A DNA stretch of 28,083 nucleotides from Candidatus Thorarchaeota archaeon SMTZ1-83 (GTDB taxonomy: Archaea > Asgardarchaeota > Thorarchaeia > Thorarchaeales > Thorarchaeaceae): the NCBI GenBank assembly GCA_001563325.1, contig LRSK01000074.1:1-28083 (forward strand), read 5' to 3'. The notes beneath the pieces are model-generated. The model saw nothing but the letters and a program-made list of their open reading frames with translations. It searched no databases and was not told the DNA's origin. Position 1 is the stretch's first letter. Each line of letters opens with the position of its first letter. The position numbers and the translations under genes were made by a program. Shown one piece after another: positions 16,413-24,540 of the stretch.

Positions 16413-18224
16413 ATGGGTGCGATTAAGGTTCTCAGTGACGACCTCATCTCCTTGATTTCTGCTGGCGAGGTCATCGAGAATCCTTCATCGATAGTGAAGG
16501 AATTAATTGAGAACTCACTTGATGCCGGTGCTACGCACATTGACATCTCTATAACGGGCGGAGGTGTTGGTTCGATAGTAGTATCAGACAATGGGCAGGG
16601 TATCTTGAAGGCTGACTGTCCTGTCTGCACTCTTCGTTATTCAACGAGCAAGATCTCCACGAAAGAGGACATAGAATCGATTCTCACCTACGGATTCCGA
16701 GGTGAGGCTCTTGCGAGCATCGCCACAGTAGCTGATCTTACGATATCCACAAAGCATCGTGACGAGGAAATGGGTACAAGGGTTACTTCGCGTGCTGGAG
16801 AGATACCTGCAATTGAAGATGCCTCCCGACCCGATGGCACAACAGCTGAGGTTACGAACCTCTTCGCGAAAGTTCCTGCCCGTAGAAAACATCTGAGCGA
16901 ACCACGAATAGAGAGTCAAAGAGTACTTGACGTCACAATGCGTCATGCCATCCTGAGAAATGACATCGGATTCCGACTCCTCAGAGACGGTCGGATGGCA
17001 ATTGACTGTCCTCCGGCACAGACACCAAGAGAACGTGCGCTCCATCTTTGGGGTCCAGACATCGCCGCTAGTCTAGTCGAGTTTCAACATATGTCCGGAG
17101 AAGTGAAAGTATCAGGTTTCGTTGCACTCCCTCCAGTGTCAAGAGGCAATCGCAGTAGGGAGTACTTCTCTGTCAGGAAACGGCCAATTCAGGACAATAG
17201 GTTGAATCTAGCCGTTGAGCAAGCATACTCAACTCTTCTGATGAGGGGAAGATTCCCCATCTGTGCGGTCAACATTGACATCGATGTGACTAAGGTTGAT
17301 GCGAATGTGCATCCAACAAAGAAGGAGGTGCGGATTCAAGATTCCGAAACCGTGGTCGAGATTGTCAGGACAGCCGTCCGTGAGGCACTGGACCAAGAGC
17401 GACCAGAGACATCTCCTCTACCTCTACAGGACTTCGTTGACTCACCCCTATCAGAAGAGGTCGACGAGGGAGAAGATATAGAAGATGAAGGAGTTCTCTC
17501 AGTTCGCACCTTAGCAGAGCAGCCTCTTCTCTTTGAGAGAGTCACCCTCGAAGAGATCATCACGGACCTGAAGGCAGAACCCACTGATGTTACTCTCAGC
17601 GGGGCATTCAAGATTCTCGGACAGATCCATGACCTGTACATACTGCTTGAGTTTGAAGACGGACTTGTCATCGTAGACCAGCATGCGGCTCACGAGAGAA
17701 TCATCTATGAGCGACTTAGGAAACAAACGGCGAACAAGAATGTGGTAGTCCAAGAGCTATTGGAGCCGATTGTACTCCGACTAGATGCTAGGGATAAAGA
17801 GGCCATTCTCGAAGCACGTGATGTTCTGGAATCGCTAGGATATTCCATTGAGTCCTTCGGTGGAAATGAGGTGCTGGTTTCCACTCTACCAGAAGTGCTC
17901 GGAATGAGAGCTTCAGAAGATGAGCTGATAGCACTAGTTGACAGACTGACTGACCTTGGTGCGGCCGCTGCCACTGAAAACTTCATGGACGAACTTCTGA
18001 AAGTGACGGCGTGCCATTCTGCATTCAGGGCAGGTGAGAAGCTCAGCCATAAGGAGATTGCCACTCTGCTTGTCGACCTGGCAAAGACTCCAAGCAGGTA
18101 CAATTGCTGTCACGGAAGGCCTTCGGTCATCAAGTTCACGAAGCAGGAGATAGACCGTCGCTTCGGGCGAGATGGGCCTCAAGCCTTGGCCAGATACAGA
18201 GCGCGACATCGCATCAAAGACTAG
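16413..18224 (+). CDS. mutL: DNA mismatch repair protein MutL, endonuclease type
   Basis: Couples mismatch recognition by MutS to strand nicking. The 603 residues show the GHKL ATPase: E30-L-I-E-N34-SLDAGA, DNGQGI (D59) and GFRGEAL (94-100). The C-terminal domain carries the complete nicking site: DQHAAHERIIYE (422-433, the DQHA(X)2E(X)4E motif), ACHSAFRA (from A533) and the C-x-HGRP metal motif C565-C-H567-GRP. It therefore belongs to the MutH-independent class. An acidic linker (about 348-364) joins the domains. The start is set by GAGGTGA 5 bases upstream. mutS lies about 9 kb away on the same strand. Confidence 0.97.
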   Translation: MGAIKVLSDDLISLISAGEVIENPSSIVKELIENSLDAGATHIDISITGGGVGSIVVSDNGQGILKADCPVCTLRYSTSKISTKEDIESILTYGFRGEALASIATVADLTISTKHRDEEMGTRVTSRAGEIPAIEDASRPDGTTAEVTNLFAKVPARRKHLSEPRIESQRVLDVTMRHAILRNDIGFRLLRDGRMAIDCPPAQTPRERALHLWGPDIAASLVEFQHMSGEVKVSGFVALPPVSRGNRSREYFSVRKRPIQDNRLNLAVEQAYSTLLMRGRFPICAVNIDIDVTKVDANVHPTKKEVRIQDSETVVEIVRTAVREALDQERPETSPLPLQDFVDSPLSEEVDEGEDIEDEGVLSVRTLAEQPLLFERVTLEEIITDLKAEPTDVTLSGAFKILGQIHDLYILLEFEDGLVIVDQHAAHERIIYERLRKQTANKNVVVQELLEPIVLRLDARDKEAILEARDVLESLGYSIESFGGNEVLVSTLPEVLGMRASEDELIALVDRLTDLGAAAATENFMDELLKVTACHSAFRAGEKLSHKEIATLLVDLAKTPSRYNCCHGRPSVIKFTKQEIDRRFGRDGPQALARYRARHRIKD

Positions 18225-18266
18225 GTTCAGTTGCGTAGAGAGAGCATTCTAAAGCATATGTTGTAT

Positions 18267-18303
18267 TGTCACGTTTTCAATCAATGGCTTCTCGGACGTG
18301 ACA
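18267..18303. promoter_or_regulatory. 8-base inverted repeat before the flavin reductase-like gene
   Basis: TGTCACGT (18267-18274) and its exact complement ACGTGACA (18296-18303) are separated by 21 bases, putting the arms 29 bases apart centre to centre. The right arm ends 6 bases before the ATG at 18310. A TATA-like CATATGTTGTAT lies at 18255-18266, so the dyad brackets the probable transcription start. A dimeric repressor site or a leader hairpin would both fit. Confidence 0.45.
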
Positions 18304-18309
18304 TCAGCA

Positions 18310-18873
18310 ATGTCAAAAATCGAAATCAGCTCAAACACAGCTCCATTTCCCAAGCCAGTAGTCCTGGTGGGATCAGTTGTAAAGGGGCGCCCTAATTTCA
18401 TTACTGTGGCGTGGTTCAATCGTCTGAATGGACTTCCGAACATATGGGCAATTGCATTAGGAAAGAACAAGTTCACTATCGACGGCATCAGGGAGAATGG
18501 CAGCTTTAGCGTCAACATCCCCTCCACCAGTCTGATTGAGAAGACCGACTTCTGTGGTCTACACTCTGGACGAGAGATTGACAAGTCAACTCTATTCGAT
18601 GTGTTTTATGGCAAGCTTGCGAATGCTCCGATGATTGGCGAGTGCCCAGTGAATGCGGAATGCACCGTGCATCAGTACGTCAAGCTACCGAAGACAATGC
18701 TGATTCTCGGGGAGGTGAAGCACGTTTACACAGAGGAGAGGTATTTGACGAATGGTGTTCTTGATCCGGCGAAGATCGACCCAATCATTTTCACCAGACC
18801 TGGCGATAACTATAGAGCACTTGGCGAGATTGTAGGAGATGCTTGGTCGATAGGGAAGAACATAGAGAGATGA
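18310..18873 (+). CDS. Flavin reductase-like, FMN-binding split-barrel protein
   Basis: Cytosolic protein of 187 residues of the flavin reductase / DIM6-NTAB family, which binds FMN and often reduces flavin or another acceptor with NAD(P)H. Visible features are PKPVVLVGSVVKGRPNFITVAW (about residues 14-35), GKNKFTIDGIRENGSFSVNIPS, a conserved FCGLHSGREIDK segment and the C-terminal barrel strand LILGEVKHVYTEE. The ATG at 18310 is preferred; a GTG at 18298 adds four residues. No strong ribosome site is present, so the message may have a very short leader. A dodecin, another flavin-related family, is encoded about 1 kb downstream on the other strand. Confidence 0.85.
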   Translation: MSKIEISSNTAPFPKPVVLVGSVVKGRPNFITVAWFNRLNGLPNIWAIALGKNKFTIDGIRENGSFSVNIPSTSLIEKTDFCGLHSGREIDKSTLFDVFYGKLANAPMIGECPVNAECTVHQYVKLPKTMLILGEVKHVYTEERYLTNGVLDPAKIDPIIFTRPGDNYRALGEIVGDAWSIGKNIER

Positions 18874-18904
18874 ACACTAAGAGACTTGGAGATAGGATGT
18901 AGTC

Positions 18905-19834
18905 ATGGCGTTGGGAATAGAACCTGAAGAAGAGAAGCATTTGGTCATCGCAACAATCGCTTACCCCAGCAAGAACTCGGAAACAAATGCAATACTCCTG
19001 ACAGAGAGCATTCGAGCTTTTGGAGGTGCTATGTCCAATACGCCAATTTGGTGCTTCACACCGGAGTTCGAGTCTTCTGTATCTTCGACCTTCAAGAAAC
19101 GACTAGATTCACTTGAAGTCGCTCTAATCCCCTTCGAGCTCGGACGTGAGGCACGGGAATTTGCCTTTGCTGGACATGTCGAAGCAGCAGCCAATGCTGA
19201 GTCAAGGGCATTGGGTCAGACAGAGTTGCTTGCGTGGTTGTCACCGAACACACTGGTTCTGCAAGAACCTAAAGCATTCCGTCTTAAGAGAGGCAAAAGC
19301 CTTGGCTATAGACCGGTCCATCACAAACTTCTGGGTTCAGGCTACGGAGAACCGCTGGATGAATTCTGGACCCTTATCTATGAACACTGCGAAGTGCGAG
19401 AAGACAGGATATTTCCTATGAGGACGCAAGTAGAGGACATTCCCATTCGCCCCTACTTCAATGCAGGTTCGTTAGTTCTGGACCCGGGAGTCAAGATTAT
19501 GCGTGCTTGGCTTGACACCTTCCTTCGTATCTTCCAGAATCCTGAGTATCAGAGGTTCTACAAACAAGACACGCGATATGAGATTTTCATGCACCAGGCA
19601 GTCCTCTCGGGAGTCATCCTATCCAATCTTGTTGTTGAAGAGATTCAGGAGCTACCGGGTCGTTACAACTATCCGCTCAACCTGTATGACGAGGATAGAA
19701 CCGCCAGCCGACCAGAGTCGTTGGAAGAGTGTGTAACAATCCGGCATGAAGGGTTCTATGAAGATCCTCTGTGGATGGAAAAGATACCGGCTAGGAGTTC
19801 ACTCAAGAAGTGGATTGGCGAACGTCTTCTGTAA
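18905..19834 (+). CDS. Putative GT-A-fold glycosyltransferase-like protein
   Basis: Soluble protein of 309 residues without signal or membrane segments. The order of elements recalls nucleotide-sugar transferases with the GT-A fold (GT8-like). LVIATIAYPSKNS with ETNAILLTESIRAFGG forms the first beta-alpha unit. LLAWLSPNTLVLQEP (109-122) falls where the metal-binding DxD strand normally lies. YFNAGSLVLDPG (184-195) closely resembles the GT8 YFNAGVLLIN segment, and FMHQAVLSG (228-236) follows. No clear DxD is present, so either it is metal-independent or the family is different. It starts 31 bases after the flavin reductase gene and is followed by hairpins. Confidence 0.5.
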   Translation: MALGIEPEEEKHLVIATIAYPSKNSETNAILLTESIRAFGGAMSNTPIWCFTPEFESSVSSTFKKRLDSLEVALIPFELGREAREFAFAGHVEAAANAESRALGQTELLAWLSPNTLVLQEPKAFRLKRGKSLGYRPVHHKLLGSGYGEPLDEFWTLIYEHCEVREDRIFPMRTQVEDIPIRPYFNAGSLVLDPGVKIMRAWLDTFLRIFQNPEYQRFYKQDTRYEIFMHQAVLSGVILSNLVVEEIQELPGRYNYPLNLYDEDRTASRPESLEECVTIRHEGFYEDPLWMEKIPARSSLKKWIGERLL

Positions 19835-19871
19835 GCTCGAAGCCGTGAATCAGTCCTAGGCAATAGAGAGG

Positions 19872-19891
19872 ATAGGGGAGAGACCCCCTAT
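19872..19891 (+). terminator. Hairpin after the glycosyltransferase-like gene
   Basis: ATAGGGG (19872-19878) and CCCCTAT (19885-19891) form a perfect 7-bp stem with a 6-base loop, 37 bases after the stop. No T-run follows, so it may protect the 3' end rather than terminate by itself. Confidence 0.4.
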
Positions 19892-19959
19892 AAGGCCATA
19901 TGTAGAGAAAGGAATCTCCCGAAAGATCTTGGTTCATCTTCCGGAGAGTAGGAAGGGAA

Positions 19960-19983
19960 AAGGAGGAGGGGGAGAAACTCCCC
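19960..19983 (-). terminator. Hairpin and pyrimidine tract after the dodecin gene
   Basis: Reading the minus strand, GGGGAG and CTCCCC (complements of 19978-19983 and 19969-19974) form a 6-bp stem with a 3-base loop only 3 bases beyond the dodecin stop. A pyrimidine-only stretch with TTTT follows. This is a plausible terminator for the convergent dodecin transcript. Confidence 0.45.
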
Positions 19984-19986
19984 GTT

Positions 19987-20208
19987 CTACTCCTTCTCAT
20001 ACTTGAAGCTTAGCTTCACTCTGACTCGGTAGGCCGCAACCTTGCCGTTTTCGATCTTCACATCAAATTGGTCGACCTCGGCAATTCGCAGGTCACGAAG
20101 TGTGGTCGAGGCCTTCTCAACAATGCTCTTCACAGCGTCTTCCCAGCTCACAGAGCTAACTCCGATGAGCTCAATCCTCTTGTACAGACTTCCTGGTTCT
20201 TCAGACAT
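19987..20208 (-). CDS. Dodecin family protein lacking the flavin-stacking Trp
   Basis: Small protein of 73 residues. The dodecin pattern is clear: YKRIELIGVSSVSWEDAV, then a single helix (AVKSIVEKASTTLRDLR), then two beta strands with KIENGKVAAYRVRVKLSF. Dodecins form hollow dodecamers that store or buffer flavins, and some bind CoA. In typical members the strand after the helix reads RWFEV or VWAEV, and the Trp stacks on the isoalloxazine ring. Here it reads LRIAEV, with Ile in that place. Flavin binding may be lost or changed. GAGGAGG lies 6 bases before the ATG. The gene stands alone and is convergent with the glycosyltransferase-like gene. Confidence 0.9.
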   Translation of the reverse strand: MSEEPGSLYKRIELIGVSSVSWEDAVKSIVEKASTTLRDLRIAEVDQFDVKIENGKVAAYRVRVKLSFKYEKE

Positions 20209-20377
20209 CTCTCTTCCTCCTCATGGAGTATCAGCTGACTAATGGGAACTCTCAGTCAAAAACGTGTTGGAAGCATATGCCAGCCAAGAATCATGATGAG
20301 TAGGAGTCGATGGATGAATTGAATGAACGAGTCCACGTTGACTGACTACTCGCGCCATCATACCAGGTTACAGATTG

Positions 20378-20393
20378 GATGCGCTCACGCATC
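20378..20393. promoter_or_regulatory. Short inverted repeat upstream of the third exporter operon
   Basis: GATGCG (20378-20383) and CGCATC (20388-20393) form a dyad with a 4-base spacer, about 45 bases upstream of the TATA box of the exporter operon. It could be an operator. The rest of the 20209-20491 gap holds the dodecin ribosome site and no gene that can be supported. Confidence 0.3.
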
Positions 20394-20436
20394 AGTCACT
20401 CGAGTTCTCTAAGTGAATCGTTGCGTTGAGTTTACT

Positions 20437-20446
20437 ATTTATAATC
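20437..20446 (+). promoter_or_regulatory. TATA box of the ABC exporter/C39 peptidase operon
   Basis: ATTTATAATC lies 46-55 bases before the GTG start at 20492, which puts transcription start near 20467 and leaves a leader of about 25 bases with a GGGGAT stretch. It is one of the clearest archaeal-type promoters in the window. Confidence 0.55.
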
Positions 20447-20491
20447 CTCTTTCGGAAAAATCAAACATGGAAACCCTTTGGGGATAGTTAG

Positions 20492-21262
20492 GTGTCAAAC
20501 GGTATTGATATTCAAACAAAGGGCCTGTCGAAGAATTTTGGCCCTGTGATCGCGTTGAAGGATCTCGACCTTGCAGTTCGGAAGGGTAGCGTCTTCGGCT
20601 ACCTTGGGCCTAATGGAGCAGGGAAGACAACAACTGTCAGGATTCTCTCCGGGCTATTGAGGCCAACTTCAGGAAATGCAACGGTCTGTGGTTTCGATGT
20701 ACATTCAGAACGAGATAGCATCAAGAGAGTGACAGGTCTCCTACCAGAATCACCCGGACTCTATTCGAAGTTGTCTGCAGTAGAGTTCTTGGAGTTCATT
20801 GGAGCTCTGAACAATCTAAGCGGAGAATCGCTTCATAGACGGATTGATAGTCTTCTGGAGATTCTGGGACTTGAAGGAAGACAGAATGACCTCTTGGAGA
20901 GCTATAGCAGTGGAATGAAACAGAAGGTGCTTGTTGCATCAACTGTCCTTCATGAACCGGAATTGGTTTTCCTTGATGAACCCACTTCTAGACTGGACCC
21001 TGCAGCAAGTGTTCTTGTAAGAGAAATCATCCTTGCAATGGCAAGAGAAACTGATACGACGTTCTTCATTTGCACTCACATGACTGACTTTGCAGAGGAC
21101 GTGTGCGAGGTCATTGGTATACTGAATGAGGGGATTCTGGTAACACTAGGTGCACCAAATGAGATAATCGAACAGACTGGTGGCAATGATCTCGAGGATG
21201 CTTACCTGAAGATAGTCGGTGGGGAGATAGACCGAGAGGCACTCTTGAGCTGGAGGCAATGA
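20492..21262 (+). CDS. ABC exporter ATP-binding protein
   Basis: ATPase of 256 residues, first gene of a three-gene operon with a permease and a secreted C39-like peptidase. Walker A GPNGAGKT is at 39-46, the signature is the variant YSSGM (138-142), Walker B VFLDEP ends at 164, D-loop SRLDP follows, and CTH provides the H-loop. Length and motif spacing suit ABC-2 exporters. The start is GTG with GGGGAT upstream; the N-terminus (IDIQTKGLSKNFG) is the normal family beginning. The substrate is unknown, though the peptidase partner hints at a peptide or protein cargo. Confidence 0.92.
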   Translation: MSNGIDIQTKGLSKNFGPVIALKDLDLAVRKGSVFGYLGPNGAGKTTTVRILSGLLRPTSGNATVCGFDVHSERDSIKRVTGLLPESPGLYSKLSAVEFLEFIGALNNLSGESLHRRIDSLLEILGLEGRQNDLLESYSSGMKQKVLVASTVLHEPELVFLDEPTSRLDPAASVLVREIILAMARETDTTFFICTHMTDFAEDVCEVIGILNEGILVTLGAPNEIIEQTGGNDLEDAYLKIVGGEIDREALLSWRQ

Positions 21263-21263
21263 A

Positions 21264-22834
21264 TTGGTCAGACAATGGATGGCCATTGCGAAAGCGGAGT
21301 TTCTTGTGCGGACGGTCAGGCTTCACAGATCTCGCAAGATTCTAGATTGGGCGGAGCGTTTGAAGCAATGCTTGCCACGTCCTTTCCAGGATTGTTACGC
21401 ACAATCATGCTGGCCGTCTGGATGTTCGTAATGATCATTCCAATCTCAAACAGTCTTGAGAATGTCAAGATAGGACAGTGGGAGATACTCTTCAGCAACA
21501 GCGTGAAGACTCGAGACCTTCTCCTAGGAACATTCGTGGGGAGAATTCCGGTCTATGGCATCTTTGTTATTGCGTTGGCACCAATCGCTGTGTCACCATT
21601 TGTCTATGCGTACAAAGTGTCGATCACAGGACAGTTGCTGATGTATCTGGTAATCTTCGTGTTCGCAATTGTGACCATCTGGCTCTCAACGGTTTTCAGT
21701 ACCGCACTGCATGCAAAGATTGGTGCATCTCCTCGTGGAGATGATCTTGGGAAAGCACTGAGCTGGGCACTTGTCCCTATTGTCGCATTGCCTGTAATGG
21801 GTTCAATGTACTGGACATCCAGCGTTGTGGCACTATTGAATCTGGACGTGTCAATGATTCTTCCATCAACTTGGTGTGCAGACATTCTATCGTGGATAGC
21901 AATGTACACAGGATCTCTCAGACCATCTTCAATTATGAACCTAGAGTCCTATTGGTTTGCTGTAAGTCCAATTATCGATATGTTTCTCTTGGCAGCGTTC
22001 TCGCTGGTTGTCCTCTATCTGGGGTTCAAGAGCGCAGACAGGCTGTTTTCATATGGAACTAGCCCTGGAAGTCAAAGAGTTCCTCGAGCTGGACCTGAGA
22101 ACCTATTCATCAGAGGAGTTCGTAGAGTATTCGGTGGAAGATACGGGACAATCGTTGCGACGTCCTTCAAGGATTTCACGAGGAAATTGCAGAACATAGC
22201 CAAGTTGTCATATGGACTGTTTCTGGCCATTCTCATCCCATTGCTCATTGGATTTGGACCGTTTGCCGCTGTTGTCGATGACCCGGTTTTTATCCCCGTC
22301 ATGTCAACCCTGATGTTAGGAATGATGTCGGGTGTATTCTCAGGTGTCATCTTTGGAGGTGTCGGACTTCTTGATAGTCGTGACCAACTTTGGATTCTCA
22401 AGAGCGCACCTAGAGGAGTTCCAAAGTTCATTGTAGCTAGAGTAGTATCATACATGATAGTGGGAATTCCCTATGCTCTCATTCCTGCAATCTTCACCGG
22501 ATTCTTACTCAACTTCGCCTTGAACGATACTCTATTGATGTGCGTCTTTGTCTACTCGATAGTGTTGGGAGGGATTTTCGTTGGTGTAGGAGTCACAGCG
22601 AGTAATCCGTCATTTGAGGACACTTCAAGTGGCGCATTTGTAATCAATCAAATTGCAACAATTCTCATTGTGATGATCTTGATGATTGTGTCAATCATTC
22701 AGGGTGTGATAGTCGCAATCAGACAAGGTGTCTTTGGTGCATCAGTGCTCCTGTCCAGCATTCCCACACCGGTAGTTGGACTAGTGGTATTGACTCTCGG
22801 AATAATCAGGCTGAACTTCTCGGAGGTGGACTGA
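21264..22834 (+). CDS. ABC-2 type permease with disrupted N-terminus (apparent frameshift/deletion)
   Basis: Membrane partner of the preceding ATPase. A start at TTG 21264, with GGAGG 7 bases upstream and one base after the ATPase stop, reads LVRQWMAIAKAEFLVRTVRL, a typical cytoplasmic N-terminus of these permeases, but this frame stops near 21432. The rest, from MLATSFPGLLRTIMLAVW to the stop at 22834, lies in the neighbouring frame, which from its own ATG at 21275 begins with unconvincing sequence. The switch must occur near 21330-21370. The expected first membrane helix seems to be missing, so a small deletion is likely. The remainder has about ten helices and a central cytoplasmic loop near residues 255-300. 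It is either a damaged gene or a sequence error. Confidence 0.75.
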
Positions 22835-22838
22835 TATC

Positions 22839-24326
22839 ATGAAGATCTCAAGATTGCGTTCATCCATCCTCATCATCATTCTTGTATCAACGGTTTCGAT
22901 TCCGGCTGGTACAGATACATTGACAGAAGTTCATCCTGCAGAATTCAGTTTCTCCGTGAGTGAAGAAATCACTGGGGTTCCATATGTCTGGCAGGAAGTC
23001 AACGGATTCTGTTTCCCCGCCGCACTTTCAATGGTCTTGCAGAGCATGGGACTGGACCTGAGCCTCTATGACATCTTGGCTGCGTCAGGGACGGGGTTCT
23101 CAATGGTTTCGGTCAGTGTTGATGAAACCATGATGTTTCTGCCAGGTGTCATGGTGGGGCAATTGCCATGGTTTGAGTTCTTCACACACCTCTATGGACT
23201 GGACATGCAATTCTATCTGGATTCGAGCACTGCATACGGGAACAATGCCCTCCAGATTCTGGGAATTTGGGGAACGCTTGCCACTGACTATAGCAATTCA
23301 GCTTCAATCACTCCACTCAATGTCATGCGAGAATCCATCGATGCAGGCTATCCCCTCGCAATCTCTGTTGACACATACTACCTCCCACCAGTGGACTGGG
23401 ACATTGTCAGGAACTATATTGGGCCCATGCAGCCTGGCGGTGCTGGACATGCCATCGTAATTGTCGGTTACAATGACACATCTCAGACTGTTCATGTGTA
23501 CGATCCTGGTGTTGGTTTGGTGGAACCATACGTGGGATATCCGGAAGATGGTCGCTGGAACTATACCATGTCCTATAGCACACTTGATGATGCATGGCAA
23601 TCCGCTGGGTACGTCACCTTCAGAGTATCAAATGGCACAGGTCAGGTAACGGATTTTGAGGATAGACTAGCCTATTACATTTCTCAGAGATTGATTGGCA
23701 ACCGCTCAGCATATTTCGAGGGCTATGAGAACTTCTTCTACCTTGGCGCAGGAGCAGATGCTTTCAGGGGAATGGGTCTTGACATGACCCTGGAGGCGAT
23801 ACTAGATTATTGCTATAATTACATGGAGGTAGACAAGCCTGAAGCTATTCGACGTCTTGGACATAGCCTTGAGGTCATGATGACGATGCAATACCATGCA
23901 TATCGAGGTGCCCTTGATTCATTGCCAGACCTCCTTCCATCAATTGAGCTTGGAGCATTCATTGAGGAATCTTCGGAAGCACTCTCACACATGGATGCAT
24001 TGAGCCATAATTCATCGATTACAAGTGGGATTGAGGTCATCAGCCGTGACACCATCCTATACAACACATTCTATGGAATGGCTGCAAGCTTCGAATCTTC
24101 GCATGATTTAGATGAAGCAATAAGCGAGTTCACGGAGGAGCTTCATGAGATTGCAGGACATCTCTTTGCGATTGCTGATGCGTGGAAGGCAGCTGGTGAG
24201 ACTCTTTACGATGAGCTAGGGATAGTTCCTGAAATCCCTGTTGAGAGTCTGATACTGATTGAAGCCGGAGCAGCAAGTGCTCTGATTGTTGTAGCAGTCC
24301 TGGTCATTTGGAGAAGGCGCGTATGA
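22839..24326 (+). CDS. Secreted, membrane-anchored C39-like cysteine peptidase
   Basis: Extracellular papain-fold protein of 495 residues. Residues 1-24 form a signal peptide. The catalytic domain (about 45-240) shows all expected residues: oxyanion Q52 and nucleophile C58 in WQEVNGFCFPAALSM, H204 in GGAGHAIVIVGYND, and D222 in VYDPG. Residues about 250-460 form a mostly helical domain of unknown function. A membrane helix (468-490) ends in WRRRV, which would hold the enzyme on the outer face. Sequons are present. The gene starts 4 bases after the permease stop and is clearly part of the exporter operon. C39 domains mature exported bacteriocins in bacteria, so processing or surveillance of an exported peptide is a reasonable but unproven role. 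Confidence 0.82.
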   Translation: MKISRLRSSILIIILVSTVSIPAGTDTLTEVHPAEFSFSVSEEITGVPYVWQEVNGFCFPAALSMVLQSMGLDLSLYDILAASGTGFSMVSVSVDETMMFLPGVMVGQLPWFEFFTHLYGLDMQFYLDSSTAYGNNALQILGIWGTLATDYSNSASITPLNVMRESIDAGYPLAISVDTYYLPPVDWDIVRNYIGPMQPGGAGHAIVIVGYNDTSQTVHVYDPGVGLVEPYVGYPEDGRWNYTMSYSTLDDAWQSAGYVTFRVSNGTGQVTDFEDRLAYYISQRLIGNRSAYFEGYENFFYLGAGADAFRGMGLDMTLEAILDYCYNYMEVDKPEAIRRLGHSLEVMMTMQYHAYRGALDSLPDLLPSIELGAFIEESSEALSHMDALSHNSSITSGIEVISRDTILYNTFYGMAASFESSHDLDEAISEFTEELHEIAGHLFAIADAWKAAGETLYDELGIVPEIPVESLILIEAGAASALIVVAVLVIWRRRV

Positions 24327-24540
24327 AAACGGCATTCCGCTCCTAATCTCGCGTCCTGAGCATTGCGATTTTCTCGCGTTTGACCAGAAAAGCGAAGACT
24401 TCTCATGTGAACTCAAGAGATTGCACTATGCGTAGATAACCGAAGAGTCAGTGGAAGTTATGATTCTCACTGAACCTTCTATCGCCCAAAGGGAATGATA
24501 GTCTCCACCTAGTTTTCGGAGCGAACTTGAAGGGACTACA

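Noticed and set aside
24442..24479. Imperfect hairpin (GAAG/CTTC and TCAGTG/CACTGA with internal loop) between the convergent peptidase and acylase genes
   Set aside because: The loop is 14 bases and the stem is interrupted; too weak to call a terminator, although the position would be right for one.
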